Under the pieces are notes generated by a model. It worked only from the letters and a program-made list of their open reading frames with translations, did no database searches and was not told where the DNA came from. Positions 32,960-43,973 of a stretch of 64,000 nucleotides of DNA are shown piece by piece. Location of the stretch: contig NRSV01000004.1 in the NCBI GenBank assembly GCA_002286855.1, positions 62,001 to 126,000 of the forward strand, read 5' to 3'. The stretch is from Bipolaris cookei (Eukaryota; Ascomycota; Dothideomycetes; Pleosporales; Pleosporaceae). How positions within the stretch are numbered: position 1 is the stretch's first letter; every line of letters begins with the position of its first letter. The position numbers and the translations under genes were made by a program.

Positions 32960-34287
32960 GGTGCCATAGACGTATGGTGAAAGTCGACGGAGGGCGGGGT
33001 GCAGATTTCTTGGGCTGTAGGTCCTGTATCTAGGATTTGGGACGCGTTTTCCGGCCTGTTCTTCCTCTTGTACTTGCTTCTTCTTCGCGCCTCGGCAGCG
33101 GGGGGGGAGGCGAAATGGTCAGAGACTGGGTTCAGCGCGCAGATGCAACCAGCGACGAATAATCACAAAGGCCTAGGAGAATATGCAACTCTAAACTCTC
33201 GTGACTCGCCTAATGGAGTCGTCTGTTACAAGTCGGCGTTCCAGTGCTCGGCGCGGTGACGTCGTTGGATCCGATGGGCTGCTGATAAGACGCGAGACGT
33301 GCTTTGCGGTAGCAAAACGAAGCACAACAATTGTTGCAAAACGTGGAAAGGAATAGAGAGCACGAGGACAGAAAGATAAGAGAGGTCAACTTCCAGGACA
33401 AGGGGAGGCTGCAACAGTCATCCGTGGCCCACTCGGGCTCATAGAGAGCCCTTTGCTTCCAACTGCGCATCCCCGGCGGGCTCGCATGACTGATGCCGGG
33501 GGTAAGAATAGGACAAGCGTCGTTGGCTGCGGCTAGACCAGGCGGAAGGGATACGACGGACGCCCAAGGAGAGTGTGACTTGAACGGGTGCAGTGTCATG
33601 AGTGAAAGATAAGCCTTATCTCCACCCATCTCGGGGTCCTCGAAGCGGCCGGGGGTGGGCACGCGATCTCAGCTCGCTTGGGCTTGCCTGTTGCCGCTTG
33701 TCGCCGCTCGCGGGGGGCTTGGTGATGGATCTGATACCCAGCCCACTCCAGCCCCGCGACATGCTGAATGGCTCCGACTATGCGATTTTGAGCTGGATCG
33801 TCGCATGCCACAGAGATATCAACGAGGATCGACGGTACCCATGGCCGCAATAGCGCGTGGATGGGCTGCGGCTCCTCCGCCATCGGCCCCATGGCGCACC
33901 CGTCTACTAATAAACACCACTAAGATCCCCCCTCCGAAACGTAACAAGAATGCGACCCTCTGCCCAATATGGAAGTCATGTCGCCATGGATTGGGGGGAC
34001 ATGTGGCATCTCGAGGCCTTCGATGGATCTTAACACGCGACAGCTACACGCTCAGGCATTTGCTGATAGTATTACAGGAATTAATCTACACATGACATGT
34101 CCTAGGATCGGATCGAATCGAATCGTCAAGTACTGCATCCCCCTCAATCCGCGTGACTATCCCATGTCTAAGCATCATCACCGCCATTTCCGATCTTCGA
34201 GTATCCGCCTTGCGTCTGGCCCTTCCATCGAGGACTGCACTCGGTCAGCACGACCCGGCATGCGACTTGTCGGAACTAGCATACTTA
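32960..34287. other. Intergenic region of 1.3 kb
   Basis: It includes the PQ-loop gene promoter on the left and the 3' UTR of the next minus-strand gene on the right. Several medium-length frames exist but have poor composition and no recognisable motif. An ATCGA-type pentamer run (GGATCGAATCGAATCG) lies near 34110. Confidence 0.45.
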
Positions 34288-35063
34288 CTAGAAGAAGTTC
34301 CTGAAGCCCACGATACCCGCTGTCATGGCTGCGTATCCGCCCAGCAACCTCGACCAGCTGCCTTCTTGTCCTACAGATAGTCCAACAAGATCGTATACCA
34401 GACAGCCGCCAAAGATCCAGTCGCTCATGCTTGCTGCAGCGGCAAAACCAATGCCCGTCGCAATCTGCACGAGGGAACTGGGCTCGACACCAACATAGTA
34501 TGCGGCTGATGTGTTGTGCAAGAGGTCCAGCACGCCAATACCAGCAAACGTCTTTGCGACAATGTGTGTGAGAAAGTTGGGCGTTGATCGTGTATCCAGA
34601 GGCTCGAGCATCGTCGAAATGTATCCCACCTGCGCTAACGTATTGATAATCACAAAGATATTTGAAGTCGCCAGGTCATTCGCATTCCAGAAGAACATCC
34701 AAGCTTTCAACCGTGTTAGCAAATCCCCTCTTCCCAATCACTTTCCGCTTCAAAGGTAAACCTACTTCCGATACAAAAATTCCCCAGACTATAACACCAC
34801 GCAAATTTATTCATCATGGCACGCTCCTGCTCGTTCCCATCCTGCTTCCACAGCTTCCACAACCAGACCAGCTGGAAGATTTGCTGAGGAAAAAAAAACG
34901 CGCCGATAAAGTACGGGTATGGCGAGAAAGCAGCCAGATTCCGATTATGAATATCCATCATATTAGGCGTCGAAAAAATCCCATATTGCTGCGCCGCAAA
35001 GTCGTAAATGAAAGATGCGGGCGCGAGATATCGTACCGTCGACTGCGTGTTGCCCATGCTCAT
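34288..35063 (-). CDS. Multipass membrane protein of unknown function
   Basis: Two exons, 35063-34766 and 34703-34288, with a 62-bp intron (GTAGGT...AAAG), giving 237 aa. About six hydrophobic helices can be seen (for example PYFIGAFFFPQQIFQLVWLW, NIFVIINTLAQVGYIS, QIATGIGFAAAASMSDWIFG). The N-terminal segment FIYDFAAQQYGIFSTPNMMDIHN and the WKLWK charged turn look conserved across filamentous fungi, but I cannot name a function. There is no signal peptide; the first membrane helix probably serves as anchor. Frame continuity through the intron (GNFCIGT then WMFFWNAND) supports the model. Confidence 0.75.
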
Positions 35064-36013
35064 GGATGTACCCCAAGATTGTGTGAATGGTGTATGGTGT
35101 CGCGTCACGTGGGGCAGCCTAGTATGTAGTATTCCGTGGAATCGTTTCGTTTCGTTCGTATGTAACTGCGATGCAAGAAATCCCGCATTGCATATGGGGA
35201 AATACAGTGCTAGATATGTGAGTTATTCGTTGCAACCGTGGCACAGCCGCATGTGTCCAGATCATAGAAGACGTCATTTGCTCACTTTTGCCACGATCTC
35301 AGGGTCCAGCACCCGATGCCGCGCCAATGTCTTCGCCATCATCGTGAGCGGAGCCGGGGATTTGCAGCAATAGAGCGGCCGAACTACCCGTAGTTTTATG
35401 GTTTCGGGGCTCGGGGCTCTGGGAGTGCGACATCTGGTTGATTGTTGCTGGGGTGGGATGTTGAGAATATGTTTTGTTATGTTCCTATGTACCGATGGGT
35501 TGGACCAAACTCCGATATAACAATTATGCAGCTTCGGTTGCATATATCGATTGGTCCGAGTGGTGTTGAGGACAAGAAATAGCGCGATTTGATTTGTTTT
35601 TAAGAACGTCTGCTCTCGTTGTCCAATTCATATAAAGATGATAGTGATTCCGTCTTCGGCTAGCGCCATGTCACACGACAATCACAGCATATCAAATAGA
35701 GCAGTCACAGTAGTAAGTAATTGAACCAATATAGTTAAAGCTAAGTTTCTATTCAACACCATATATGTGCCATCGGTATCTTACATGAACCCATGCTCGT
35801 TACGCTGTGCTACCTATTCTACATTCTGCATAGGTAGAAATCCATCATTGGATTCGATTGATGCTCACATGGCACATGCGTATTCCACCAATACATGGTC
35901 ATCTCTCGATCATCCCCACAAACGCCCACTTAATCCTCGAACCCTTACAGAATACCCAAGGACAGCGACAAAACTCTGTGTCTCTGCTTCAAGCCATATC
36001 AACCCACATAGCC
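35064..36013. other. Intergenic region
   Basis: Promoter of the membrane protein gene on the left, with a CGTTT/CGTTC repeat at about 35143-35157. The rest is A/T-richer sequence leading to the 3' end of the coiled-coil gene. No supported gene. Confidence 0.45.
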
Positions 36014-36906
36014 CTATTCAGACTTGCCATCCGACTTCTCGCGGATAACCAGATCAAACTCAAGTCTCTTAAGAAAAGCCTTGGTGGCCTCTTGATCGAG
36101 CCTACCCTTGCCCTTGTGGCTATGGCGCTTACACTTCTTATCCCTATTCTCCTTTTTGACTTTACCTCCTTGAACACCATCGCTGAACTGTTTGGTACAT
36201 TCTTTGTGGTTGTGCGAAGAGAAGCTTTTGTGATTGTGCATATACTGCTCTCGCTCCCTTTCTACCATGCGCATTCTTACGTCTAAGGCCTCTCTTTTTT
36301 CGTTTAGAGTACGGATTTGCTGTTTCCAGTCGGTGGGCTCGGTGGGTGTTGGGAGGGACTGTGGAGGGAGGGTTGGGCTGAGTATGGTAAGAAGATATGC
36401 TGAGTATTTGTTTGGGTTACTTACTTGACGTTTCCAACCCACTCAGGCTTTGCTCGAAGATAGTTCAGCGCATCAGGGTGGACAGGTCGGTGATTCGCGT
36501 TATTGGTGTTTGTCACTACGTCCGCATGTTGTCCAGCACCCTCAGTGTTGGCTTTGGGTGGCGACAGAACCTCAGTACGCCTCTTGACCATCTGAACCAG
36601 AATAATCCTGTGTTTCTCTTTTTCCTCAACCTGTTTTTGAAGTAATGCGTTCTCGCCTTTTACTAGAACAAGCTCCAGTTTTGCCTTGTCCAGTGCAGTA
36701 GCCAGTTTGGTGCGCTCAACGCGCTCGATTGCTGATTTGTATTCGAGCATGGTGATCAAGCTCTTGTAGAATGAAGCGACGAAGGAAAGATTGTAGTAGT
36801 AGTTCGAAGGGAGTTGGTATCGAATAGACATTGGGGCAAATGTGACAGTCTGAAAGTATGGCAATTTGAGTGTCTGACCTGGTAAGAGTGAGTCACTACG
36901 AGACAC
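36014..36906 (-). CDS. Coiled-coil protein of unknown function
   Basis: Two exons, 36906-36425 and 36377-36014, with a 47-bp intron (GTAAGT...CTCAG), giving 281 aa. The start is uncertain: in-frame ATGs also occur at 36831 and 36750. Heptad-like helices are seen from about residue 55 (LEYKSAIERVERTKLATALDKAKLELVLVKG) and again in exon 2 (WKQQIRTLNEKREALDVRMRMVEREREQ). A His/Lys-rich stretch follows (KSFSSHNHKECTKQ, KKCKRHSHKGKG). I do not recognise the family. It directly abuts the transposon-rich block, the LTR beginning 30 bp upstream of the first ATG. The gene may be lineage-specific. Confidence 0.5.
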
Positions 36907-36935
36907 TTATACAAATGGACGTGGCGAGAATACGT

Positions 36936-37432
36936 TATTACACGGGGTTTGTTGCTAATACTCTGAGCTCGATCCGGGTTAGGGCGAGTAGGAATGGGTG
37001 ACTAGCTCCGTGAGAGTTGTCTGGCGATTCGTAGTGGAAAAGAGTTATGGATGTAACCGGGGATTTTGACAAACACTAATCTATATTGCTATAGACTAAC
37101 GAGTAACAATCTTGTTAAGTAAAGATACTAGTAAGAAAGTACAATTTGAGTTGACCACAACGAGAGTAATAATGAAATCCATCCATCCTTATATCCTCAT
37201 TGCTTCCAGTCCTGCCATCACTGCCATCAGGACCTAATCCCTGTCATGCCTGATGTCTCTGATGGCTGCCATCAGATTTCTGACCTGCCATCACTGATGG
37301 TTGGTCTTGGCGTGATGGCACATCACGTGATCAGCACCCCGCGATGATCGTTACCTTCTGACGTGGACGTCCCTAGGCCTTCAGCCTTCTCGTCACTTGT
37401 CAAGGAGAGAATCCTTCTTGTTACTTGTAACA
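36936..37432 (+). mobile_element. Solo LTR of a retrotransposon (copy 1)
   Basis: Copy of a 497-bp LTR that begins TATTACACGGGG (TG altered to TA) and ends CTTGTTACTTGTAACA. It is flanked by TACGT and TCCGT, a 5-bp target duplication with one mismatch. No internal retrotransposon domain follows, so it is a solo LTR. From 37016 to 37374 it is identical, in inverse orientation, to copy 2. Outside that block the two copies differ in patches. Confidence 0.85.
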
Positions 37433-37988
37433 TCCGTCCATCACTTTCACCTTCACTATAGCGCATGGGCTAGACTCTGGCGCACAGACATGCTACACGC
37501 GTCACATGTACGTAGCGCACCTGTCGATTCGTGTATACAGTTACGTATCCACCTACTCTCTGCTCTTTTTTCCTTTAGATCCATCACCTCATTCTAGAGT
37601 CACCCGTGCTAGGGGATATGCTCCGAGTCCTCCGGGTCTATGCGCTGAACACGATTATCACTCAACGAGTCCACAATTTGTCAGTGTTAGAGCATTTGAA
37701 TAGTCTTCTTGACAAGGTTGGCTCGCCTTTGGGCTTGAAGCTCTATCTAGACGGGTGGGTATTGGATGAGCTTAACTGCTTACCTTTTCCGGCACTGTCG
37801 TTCGTGCTGTGTTTAGGACTGGGAGGACAGTTGGTATCCGTCAATTCTGCACTCACTCACCGCCCCATTTTCTTCATTGATGACTGTTGCCTTGTGCGTG
37901 GTCTCGAGGAAGATATACAGTAAATATTTCGGAGCTTTATAATAAACGGAGAATAGGAATTGTGTAATATGTATTACCCCAGAAGAAG
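37433..37988. other. Spacer between inverted LTRs
   Basis: About 556 bp of sequence not shared with the LTRs. A + strand frame at 37606-37923 (105 aa, starting MLGDMLRVLRVYALN) has no recognisable domain and is not called as a gene. It may be host sequence or part of an unidentified element. Confidence 0.4.
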
Positions 37989-37993
37989 AGAAT

Positions 37994-38489
37994 TGTTACA
38001 AGTAACAAGAAATTTCTCCCCTTGACCGAAGACGAGAAGGCTGCAAGCTGAGGGACGTCCACGTCAGAAGGTAACGATCATCGCGGGGTGCTGATCACGT
38101 GATGTGCCATCACGCCAAGACCAACCATCAGTGATGGCAGGTCAGAAATCTGATGGCAGCCATCAGAGACATCAGGCATGACAGGGATTAGGTCCTGATG
38201 GCAGTGATGGCAGGACTGGAAGCAATGAGGATATAAGGATGGATGGATTTCATTATTACTCTCGTTGTGGTCAACTCAAATTGTACTTTCTTACTAGTAT
38301 CTTTACTTAACAAGATTGTTACTCGTTAGTCTATAGCAATATAGATTAGTGTTTGTCAAAATCCCCGGTTACATCCATAACTCTTTTCCACTACGAATCG
38401 CCAGACAACCTTACGGAACACTAGCGTAAAGCTCGCCGGCCCTAGCAAGGACCCGGACAGAGAAGTATAGATCCAAACCCCGTGTAACA
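37994..38489 (-). mobile_element. Solo LTR (copy 2), inverted relative to copy 1, with perfect target duplication
   Basis: A 496-bp LTR with ends TGTTACAAGTAACAAG and CCCCGTGTAACA as written on the + strand. It is flanked on both sides by AGAAT (37989-37993 and 38490-38494). The exact 5-bp duplication and TG...CA ends show an LTR-retrotransposon insertion that was later reduced to a solo LTR by recombination. The terminal TGTTA/TAACA sequence is Ty1/copia-like. Confidence 0.9.
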
Positions 38490-38605
38490 AGAATACAAGT
38501 CATGAAGGGGTGTCTTGTAAACAAGAAAAGGGTGGCTGACGGTTGACAATCTGACTATTCTCCCAGTCTCTCGGAGTAGCTATCAGCATTGCATACGTAA
38601 CATCA

Positions 38606-39435
38606 GTGCTACTGGCTGTGAGTGTCTGGTGTTGCATTTGTTTTATGAAAAAACTCTTAACGTATTCTATCACCGAGTGTGCCACTTTTTCTTGGCATCG
38701 CGAACTTCACGTACGAAACACTATGCATCAAGACCATAAGGATTTTTTGACTCAGCGAGAAGGTAGAATTACTCTTGCTCTTCAGGCCTTTCTTACGGGT
38801 CAATTTAAGACTATACGAAGCGCTGCTGCTGCCTATAACGTACTTTTTCAGCCGCTTTCTGATCGGCTGAAGAAAATCAAATTTCGGCCCCAAGCATCTC
38901 CAAACTGCCGCAAGCTTACTATAACTGAAGAGCAGACAATCATACGATATATTCTTGACCTAGACTCGCGAGGATTTCCGCCCCGACTGTGCGAAGTAGC
39001 AGATATGGCAGATAAACTACTACGTGTATGAGGTGGACGGCCTGTAGGCAAATGCTGGGCAGAGCGGTTTGTATTACGTTCGGACAAGCTTAAAACGGCC
39101 TTTAGTTGAGCAAAGGATCGTCAGAGAATACAGCAAGAAGACACAGGTTATTAACGCGTGGTTTAACCTCGAACGAGAGACAATTGAGAAGTAGGGGGTT
39201 CATTCAAACGATATTAACAACTTTGACGAAACTGGCTTTCAGATGGGCATAATTGACTCAATGAAGGTGGTTATAGGTGTAGAGCGTCGTACAAGGCTTA
39301 CTCTTACACAGCCAGGCAATCGCTAGTGGGTTACAGTTATTCAGAGCATCTGCGCTGCGGGATACGCTACCCCGCCATTCATTATCTACAAAGGACACGT
39401 CCACATCTCTGCTTGGTACGAAGAAGCAGGTATAC
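38606..39435 (+). pseudogene. Fot1/pogo-type DDE transposase, 5' two-thirds, broken
   Basis: The N-terminal DNA-binding half is open from 38645 to the TGA at 39029. It includes GRITLALQAFLTGQFKTIRSA and ILDLDSRGFPPRLCEVADMA, which are typical of Tc1/mariner-superfamily Fot/pogo transposases. Downstream, after at least one frameshift and several stops, the catalytic region is still recognisable. The first catalytic Asp is in NFDETGFQMG at about 39219-39245, followed by WVTVIQSICAAGYATPPFI at 39327 onward and ISAWYEEAGIPYD. At that point the element stops and runs into a reversed copy of its own 5' end. The remaining catalytic residues are missing, so the element is inactive. Confidence 0.9.
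38645..38946 (+). repeat. Left arm of transposase palindrome
   Basis: This arm of 302 bp appears identical, as reverse complement, to 39436-39737. It encodes the N-terminal helix-turn-helix region of a Fot1/pogo-type transposase, MKKLLTYSITECATFSW through TITEEQTIIR, without stops. Confidence 0.9.
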
Positions 39436-39737
39436 CGTATGATTGTCTGCTCTTCAGTTATAGTAAGCTTGCGGCAGTTTGGAGATGCTTGGGGCCGAAA
39501 TTTGATTTTCTTCAGCCGATCAGAAAGCGGCTGAAAAAGTACGTTATAGGCAGCAGCAGCGCTTCGTATAGTCTTAAATTGACCCGTAAGAAAGGCCTGA
39601 AGAGCAAGAGTAATTCTACCTTCTCGCTGAGTCAAAAAATCCTTATGGTCTTGATGCATAGTGTTTCGTACGTGAAGTTCGCGATGCCAAGAAAAAGTGG
39701 CACACTCGGTGATAGAATACGTTAAGAGTTTTTTCAT
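39436..39737 (-). repeat. Right arm of transposase palindrome
   Basis: Reverse-complement copy of 38645-38946 joined directly to the catalytic region. The join occurs at a shared 10-bp word (CGTATGATTG) that fits both the transposase sequence and the arm end. The arms diverge immediately outside these limits on both sides. Confidence 0.9.
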
Positions 39738-40240
39738 AGATCTAATAATGGCATGTTAATATTTCAAGTCGTTTACGAAATGTGATATAGTAAAAATGTG
39801 ATATAGTAAGCTCGAAGCGGGCGAAGAGCAAGAATTCTTGTCCTTGTAGCATGTCTTGAGGTTGTAAGAATACGACCAGGTATCCAAATTGGATCTCTGC
39901 TCATGATCTCTACGAGTTCGAAAAACTTGGTAACGGAATCTATGAAAACTGAACTTACGATACATGAAGATGTAACGTTGAGCGTTTTGTCGTCGTCCCA
40001 CTAACCCCACCATTAGCCTTATCGCGTCTCGTCTGCACCTTCCTTGTGTGGCAACAACCCCACCTACAACACCCAAGCATTCCACGATGCGCATGACACA
40101 GCGGAAACGGCCGCTTCATAGATGATTTCGCCTCACGAATCCTTCAAAACGCGGGTCTAGCTATATACCGATAGTGCTGCTATAGCCTCACATACACTCA
40201 AGCAAGCCGCCCAATAGATAGACTATACGAAGCGACCACA
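39738..40240. other. Intergenic region upstream of the dioxygenase gene
   Basis: A short direct repeat (AAATGTGATATAGTAA) occurs twice at 39778-39808. The rest holds the promoter of the next gene. No coding feature is supported. Confidence 0.5.
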
Positions 40241-41375
40241 ATGGCGAGCATTACTGTTGACTCTGCAGTTTCGCAGGATAACTTGGAAATTCCTGTATTT
40301 CTTTTCGCCCAGGACTGACTGCTTCTTTCGTCTAACATCATACAGCTTATCGACTTTTCCGCATTCCTCTCTGGCGACGCCAATGCCAAGAAGCAGACTG
40401 CCGACGCTGTCCTGAAAGGCTTCCAGAACGCCGGCTTCATCTATCTCAAGAACCATGGCATACCCCAATCTACAGTTTCAACAGTCTTCTCACACTCTGC
40501 AAAGTTCTTCTCCAGGCCGAAAGAACAGAAAGATGCCTTAGCATGGTATTCGGCGGTCGCTAACCGCGGCTACGTAACACAGGGGCGTGAAAAGCTCGTG
40601 ATTTTGGAAGAGACGGGAACCGAGGCGCAGATGCGTGCCCTGGTGCCAGATTTGAAAGAGAGTATGGAAATCGGGCGCGACGATCAGCCAGAGACTCCCA
40701 ACATGTGGCCGAGTGGGGACGAGGAAGCAAAGGAATTCAAGGAACAGATGATGAGTTTCTTTGAGACCTGCAAAAACCTGCACATGCATGTCATGCGCGC
40801 AATCGCGCTGGGTATCGGTATCGACGAGAAGTGGTTCGACGGCTTCACAGATGCCGGAGACAACACGTTGAGATTACTTCACTACCCGGGTGTGTCCAAA
40901 AGCGTTTTCAAGAGGAATGACGGCCAGTTGCAGCTTCGCGCAGGTGAACACAGTGACTATGGTAAGAACCCCTAACTCAAAATCCACCAAAATAGTTGCT
41001 TATAAAAACACAGGTTCAGTAACCCTTCTTTTCCAAGACTCTCGCGGTGGTCTCCAAGTCCGCTCGCCAAAGGGTACCTTTGTCAACGCGACACCCATCG
41101 AAGGAACCATCGTAGTCAATGCTGGTGATCTACTCGCACGCTGGTCTAACGACACCATCAAGTCAACCAAGCACCGCGTTGTAGAGCCGCCACCAAAGCC
41201 AGAGGATGCTGACAAGGATGAGTATCCACCACGATACTCGATAGCTTACTTCTGCAACCCAAATTACGACCGCAAGATTGAAGCTATCCCTGGGACGTAT
41301 GAGAAGGATGGAAGAAAGTATGGGGATATCCTGAGCGGGGATTACTTGGTGCAACGATTGACTGCGACGTACTGA
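40241..41375 (+). CDS. 2-oxoglutarate/Fe(II)-dependent dioxygenase (isopenicillin N synthase-like)
   Basis: Three exons, 40241-40294, 40346-40961 and 41014-41375, with introns of 51 and 52 bp, giving 343 aa. The first intron falls just before LIDFSAFLSGD, which completes the family-typical IPLIDFS opening. The DIOX_N region includes GFIYLKNHGIP and FFSRPKEQK. The iron-binding triad is seen as HSD in GEHSDYGSVTLLFQD and the distal His in STKHRV. The Arg/Ser pair for 2-oxoglutarate is in PRYSIAYF. Such enzymes hydroxylate or desaturate small molecules or hormones, and the substrate is unknown. A cytosolic protein is expected. The gene sits directly beside the transposon block. Confidence 0.92.
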
Positions 41376-41745
41376 GGTGAGATTCAGCGTTAAAATTATT
41401 GTAGACAGGTCGCGTCTCGCTAGAATTCCAAGTGAAGAAACAATTTTAAATACTAAGGTTTTGTCCCATTCGCATAGTTGAGTGAGCAAAAGCTTCTTCA
41501 GATTCCTGATCCATCCTATTGAGCTTCGAGGAATCTCATATTAGTTCCCTTCGTACCTCTACTACGTTTGATAACTAAGAACGAGCACTCCAAAGCTCTC
41601 TTATGACCAATACATTCCCCGCCTTCGACTTTGTATGCTATCTTTAAAGGACAATGAACGCCAGCGTCATACCAACCACCGTAAGCAAACCCCCTCCACC
41701 TAAAGTGGCCTGTCGCCCCGTACTGTCCGCAAATGGCGGCCCTGC
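41376..41745. other. Convergent 3' intergenic region
   Basis: It holds the 3' ends of the dioxygenase and hexosaminidase genes. No further feature seen. Confidence 0.5.
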
Positions 41746-43973
41746 CTAACTTCCATTACCTTGCTGAGCCGCACCGTTCCCAACCCCAGCCTCCAGTACC
41801 AAATTATTAACACCTCCTTGCACACTTTCCAACGGAGCTACAAGCGCCATCTGACTCCAGCTAAACAAGGTGTTGCGCCCACCAAACACAAACACCTCAA
41901 AGCGACCCGCAAACGCATCGTTAACCCATACGCGACTGCCATTCACCACATCAGTCTCCATACGCAACTTTGCAGGTAGCGTGATAGGAACAGGCTCGTG
42001 GGAAGACGTTGACTGGTTCGTCCATATGCGGCCTGGATGGCCGGGTTCATGACCATCGTTGGGGGATACATGACGTAAGGGATATGGGAAACCATCAGAT
42101 GTTGTGAAGACGAGCGTGGTGATATTGCTGCTTGTGTTGATGGAGAGTGAGGTATCGGGTCCAGACAGCGCAAAGGGCGACGAGACGTTAAGTGTGAGCG
42201 TATATGGCGGACCGTAAGAGCCTAGCCCCAGGGAGGAGTTTGCGGGCTGGGATACTTTTTGCGTCCATGATACTAGTGGTGAGGAGTTCCGCACAGAGAG
42301 AGTTTGTGAGCCTGGTAGTCGGCGATCAAGGTTTTGTCCCGGAGCCAAGGGTGCCTGTGGATTTATGTGTTAGGATAAGCACTCACCACTACGTTTTTGC
42401 TTACACTTACCAGAAATGCCAAGCTGTCTGATATCTCTTCTACGTTGATCTTTGCGCCTCGATTGCCCGCCCAAGCGCGCGCTGCCACAACTGGGATACC
42501 CTTCCGCATTGCGTAGTAGGCCTCCAGCTGCGTCGTTGCATCTGGACCATTATCGTTCCAAGCTGCCAGAATAGCGCCCTTGTTGCCTTGAGCCCCGGGC
42601 TGCAGCTGTTCTGTCTTGTTGAAAGGGTTGTATAGCGACGGTTCCCACTGCCAACCTGGCACATCTGCGAAATTGAGCGTGCGCGTGACGTTGTAGAATT
42701 GCGGGTATGGAGCCGGCAAGATGGGCATGTGGTCATTTTTGAGACTCATGTAAGCCCACCAATCTTCAGAATTGATGAGTTGATAGCCATCTTTTTGCAG
42801 CAAGAGTGGATCTGACTGGCCGTATTGCCAGTGCTGTATGATGACATCCTTCGAAATGGTGAAGATTTCCGATGGCTCATGTGTGCCCCAGATACGAATT
42901 TCCTTATTGGAGATATTTTTGACGAAATCGGCCATCTCATTAACAAAATTGATATAATCGTCGGCTAGATCTGCGTCGTACTCGTCCGCACCAATGTGTA
43001 CTTCTTTTGTTTGAAACCATGGTAAGAACTCTGACCAGATGGCCTTTACAGTAGGAATTGCATCTGGATGACTGAGGTTTAGCAGATCCTTCTTACTTAA
43101 GGCGAGCTCAGGTTTCCACTTGGTGATTGCTAGTGCATGACCTGGAGCCTCAATTTCAGGGACAATGGTAACACCTCGCTGTGCGCAATGGCTTTGGAAG
43201 TCCTCAAAATCGGCGCGCGACAGTGTTTCGTTAGGACGCTGAATCAATCCTCTAAGTTCTGTATTCTTCTCTGGGTATAGCGAGAAGTGCGAAAACACAT
43301 CTTGCCAGGTGTCGTTGCGGCCACGGTTCAAGGGATAGTTATCACTCGAGTGGTAGTGGAACTCCGAGATCTTGAAGAATGATGCATATGAACAAAGCTC
43401 TTTAAGAAAATGCTTATCGTACCATTTCCGGCCTGCGTCTAGCATAAATCCACGAGTGGCATATGCAGGCGCGTCAATAACGTTTCCGTATGGTAAAGAT
43501 TTATTTCCGATCAGCAATTCCTGTATTACAGTTCGAGTACCCCAAAACATGCCTCGTGCACCAGTCCCGCCAATGTAAATGCTGCTATTGGTAACATCGA
43601 GCTCGTATCCTTCTTCTGTCGCGATGCCGTTCTCATAGGTTAGTTGGTCAGCATTACCCCGAAATGGACCGAGGAGAATGCCAGTTGTGGGAAGCTCATC
43701 GACGCGCTCCAAGGTCCATTGACTACCAAACAACGACGACAAGTCCGCGCGGAATGTTTCGGCAAACTCTTGAGCACTCGGAGATATCAGCGTAAGGCCA
43801 CTGGAGTCTCTCTTATCAGCAAAAGCATTTTTGATGTATATTTTTGTTCCTTGCTTGGAGACTGAGAAGCCGAGGTCGTTGTTGCCCTTATCTGTCGGTG
43901 AAATTGGTGGTAAGGGCTGTAGCGCAACAACCAATTGAGGTAGCAGGAGCAACGACGCGATAAAAACCATCAT
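41746..43973 (-). CDS. Secreted beta-N-acetylhexosaminidase, glycoside hydrolase family 20
   Basis: Two exons, 43973-42411 and 42354-41746, with a 56-bp intron (GTAAGT...CACAG), giving 723 aa. The start at 43973 gives a signal peptide (MMVFIASLLLLPQLVVA). An upstream ATG adds 15 residues before it. A GH20b-like N-domain is followed by the catalytic barrel with RGFMLDAGRKW, FHYHSSDNYPLN, VPEIEAPGHA and the catalytic Asp-Glu pair in VHIGADEYD. Many N-glycosylation sequons are present. The C-terminal 200 residues form a beta-rich, Ser/Thr-rich module that is unusual for simple fungal chitobiases and may bind carbohydrate. Family members remove terminal GlcNAc from chitin oligomers or glycans. 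Confidence 0.92.

Noticed and set aside
33596..34095. Overlapping frames of about 100-150 aa on both strands
   Set aside because: No conserved motif, poor codon bias and mutual overlap; treated as intergenic.
37606..37923. 105-aa frame between the inverted LTRs
   Set aside because: No domain or promoter is evident, and it sits in repeat-derived surroundings; too weak to call a gene.
36936..38489. One LTR retrotransposon bounded by copies 1 and 2
   Set aside because: The LTRs are in opposite orientation, each has its own 5-bp flank, and the spacer has no gag or pol, so they are independent solo LTRs.
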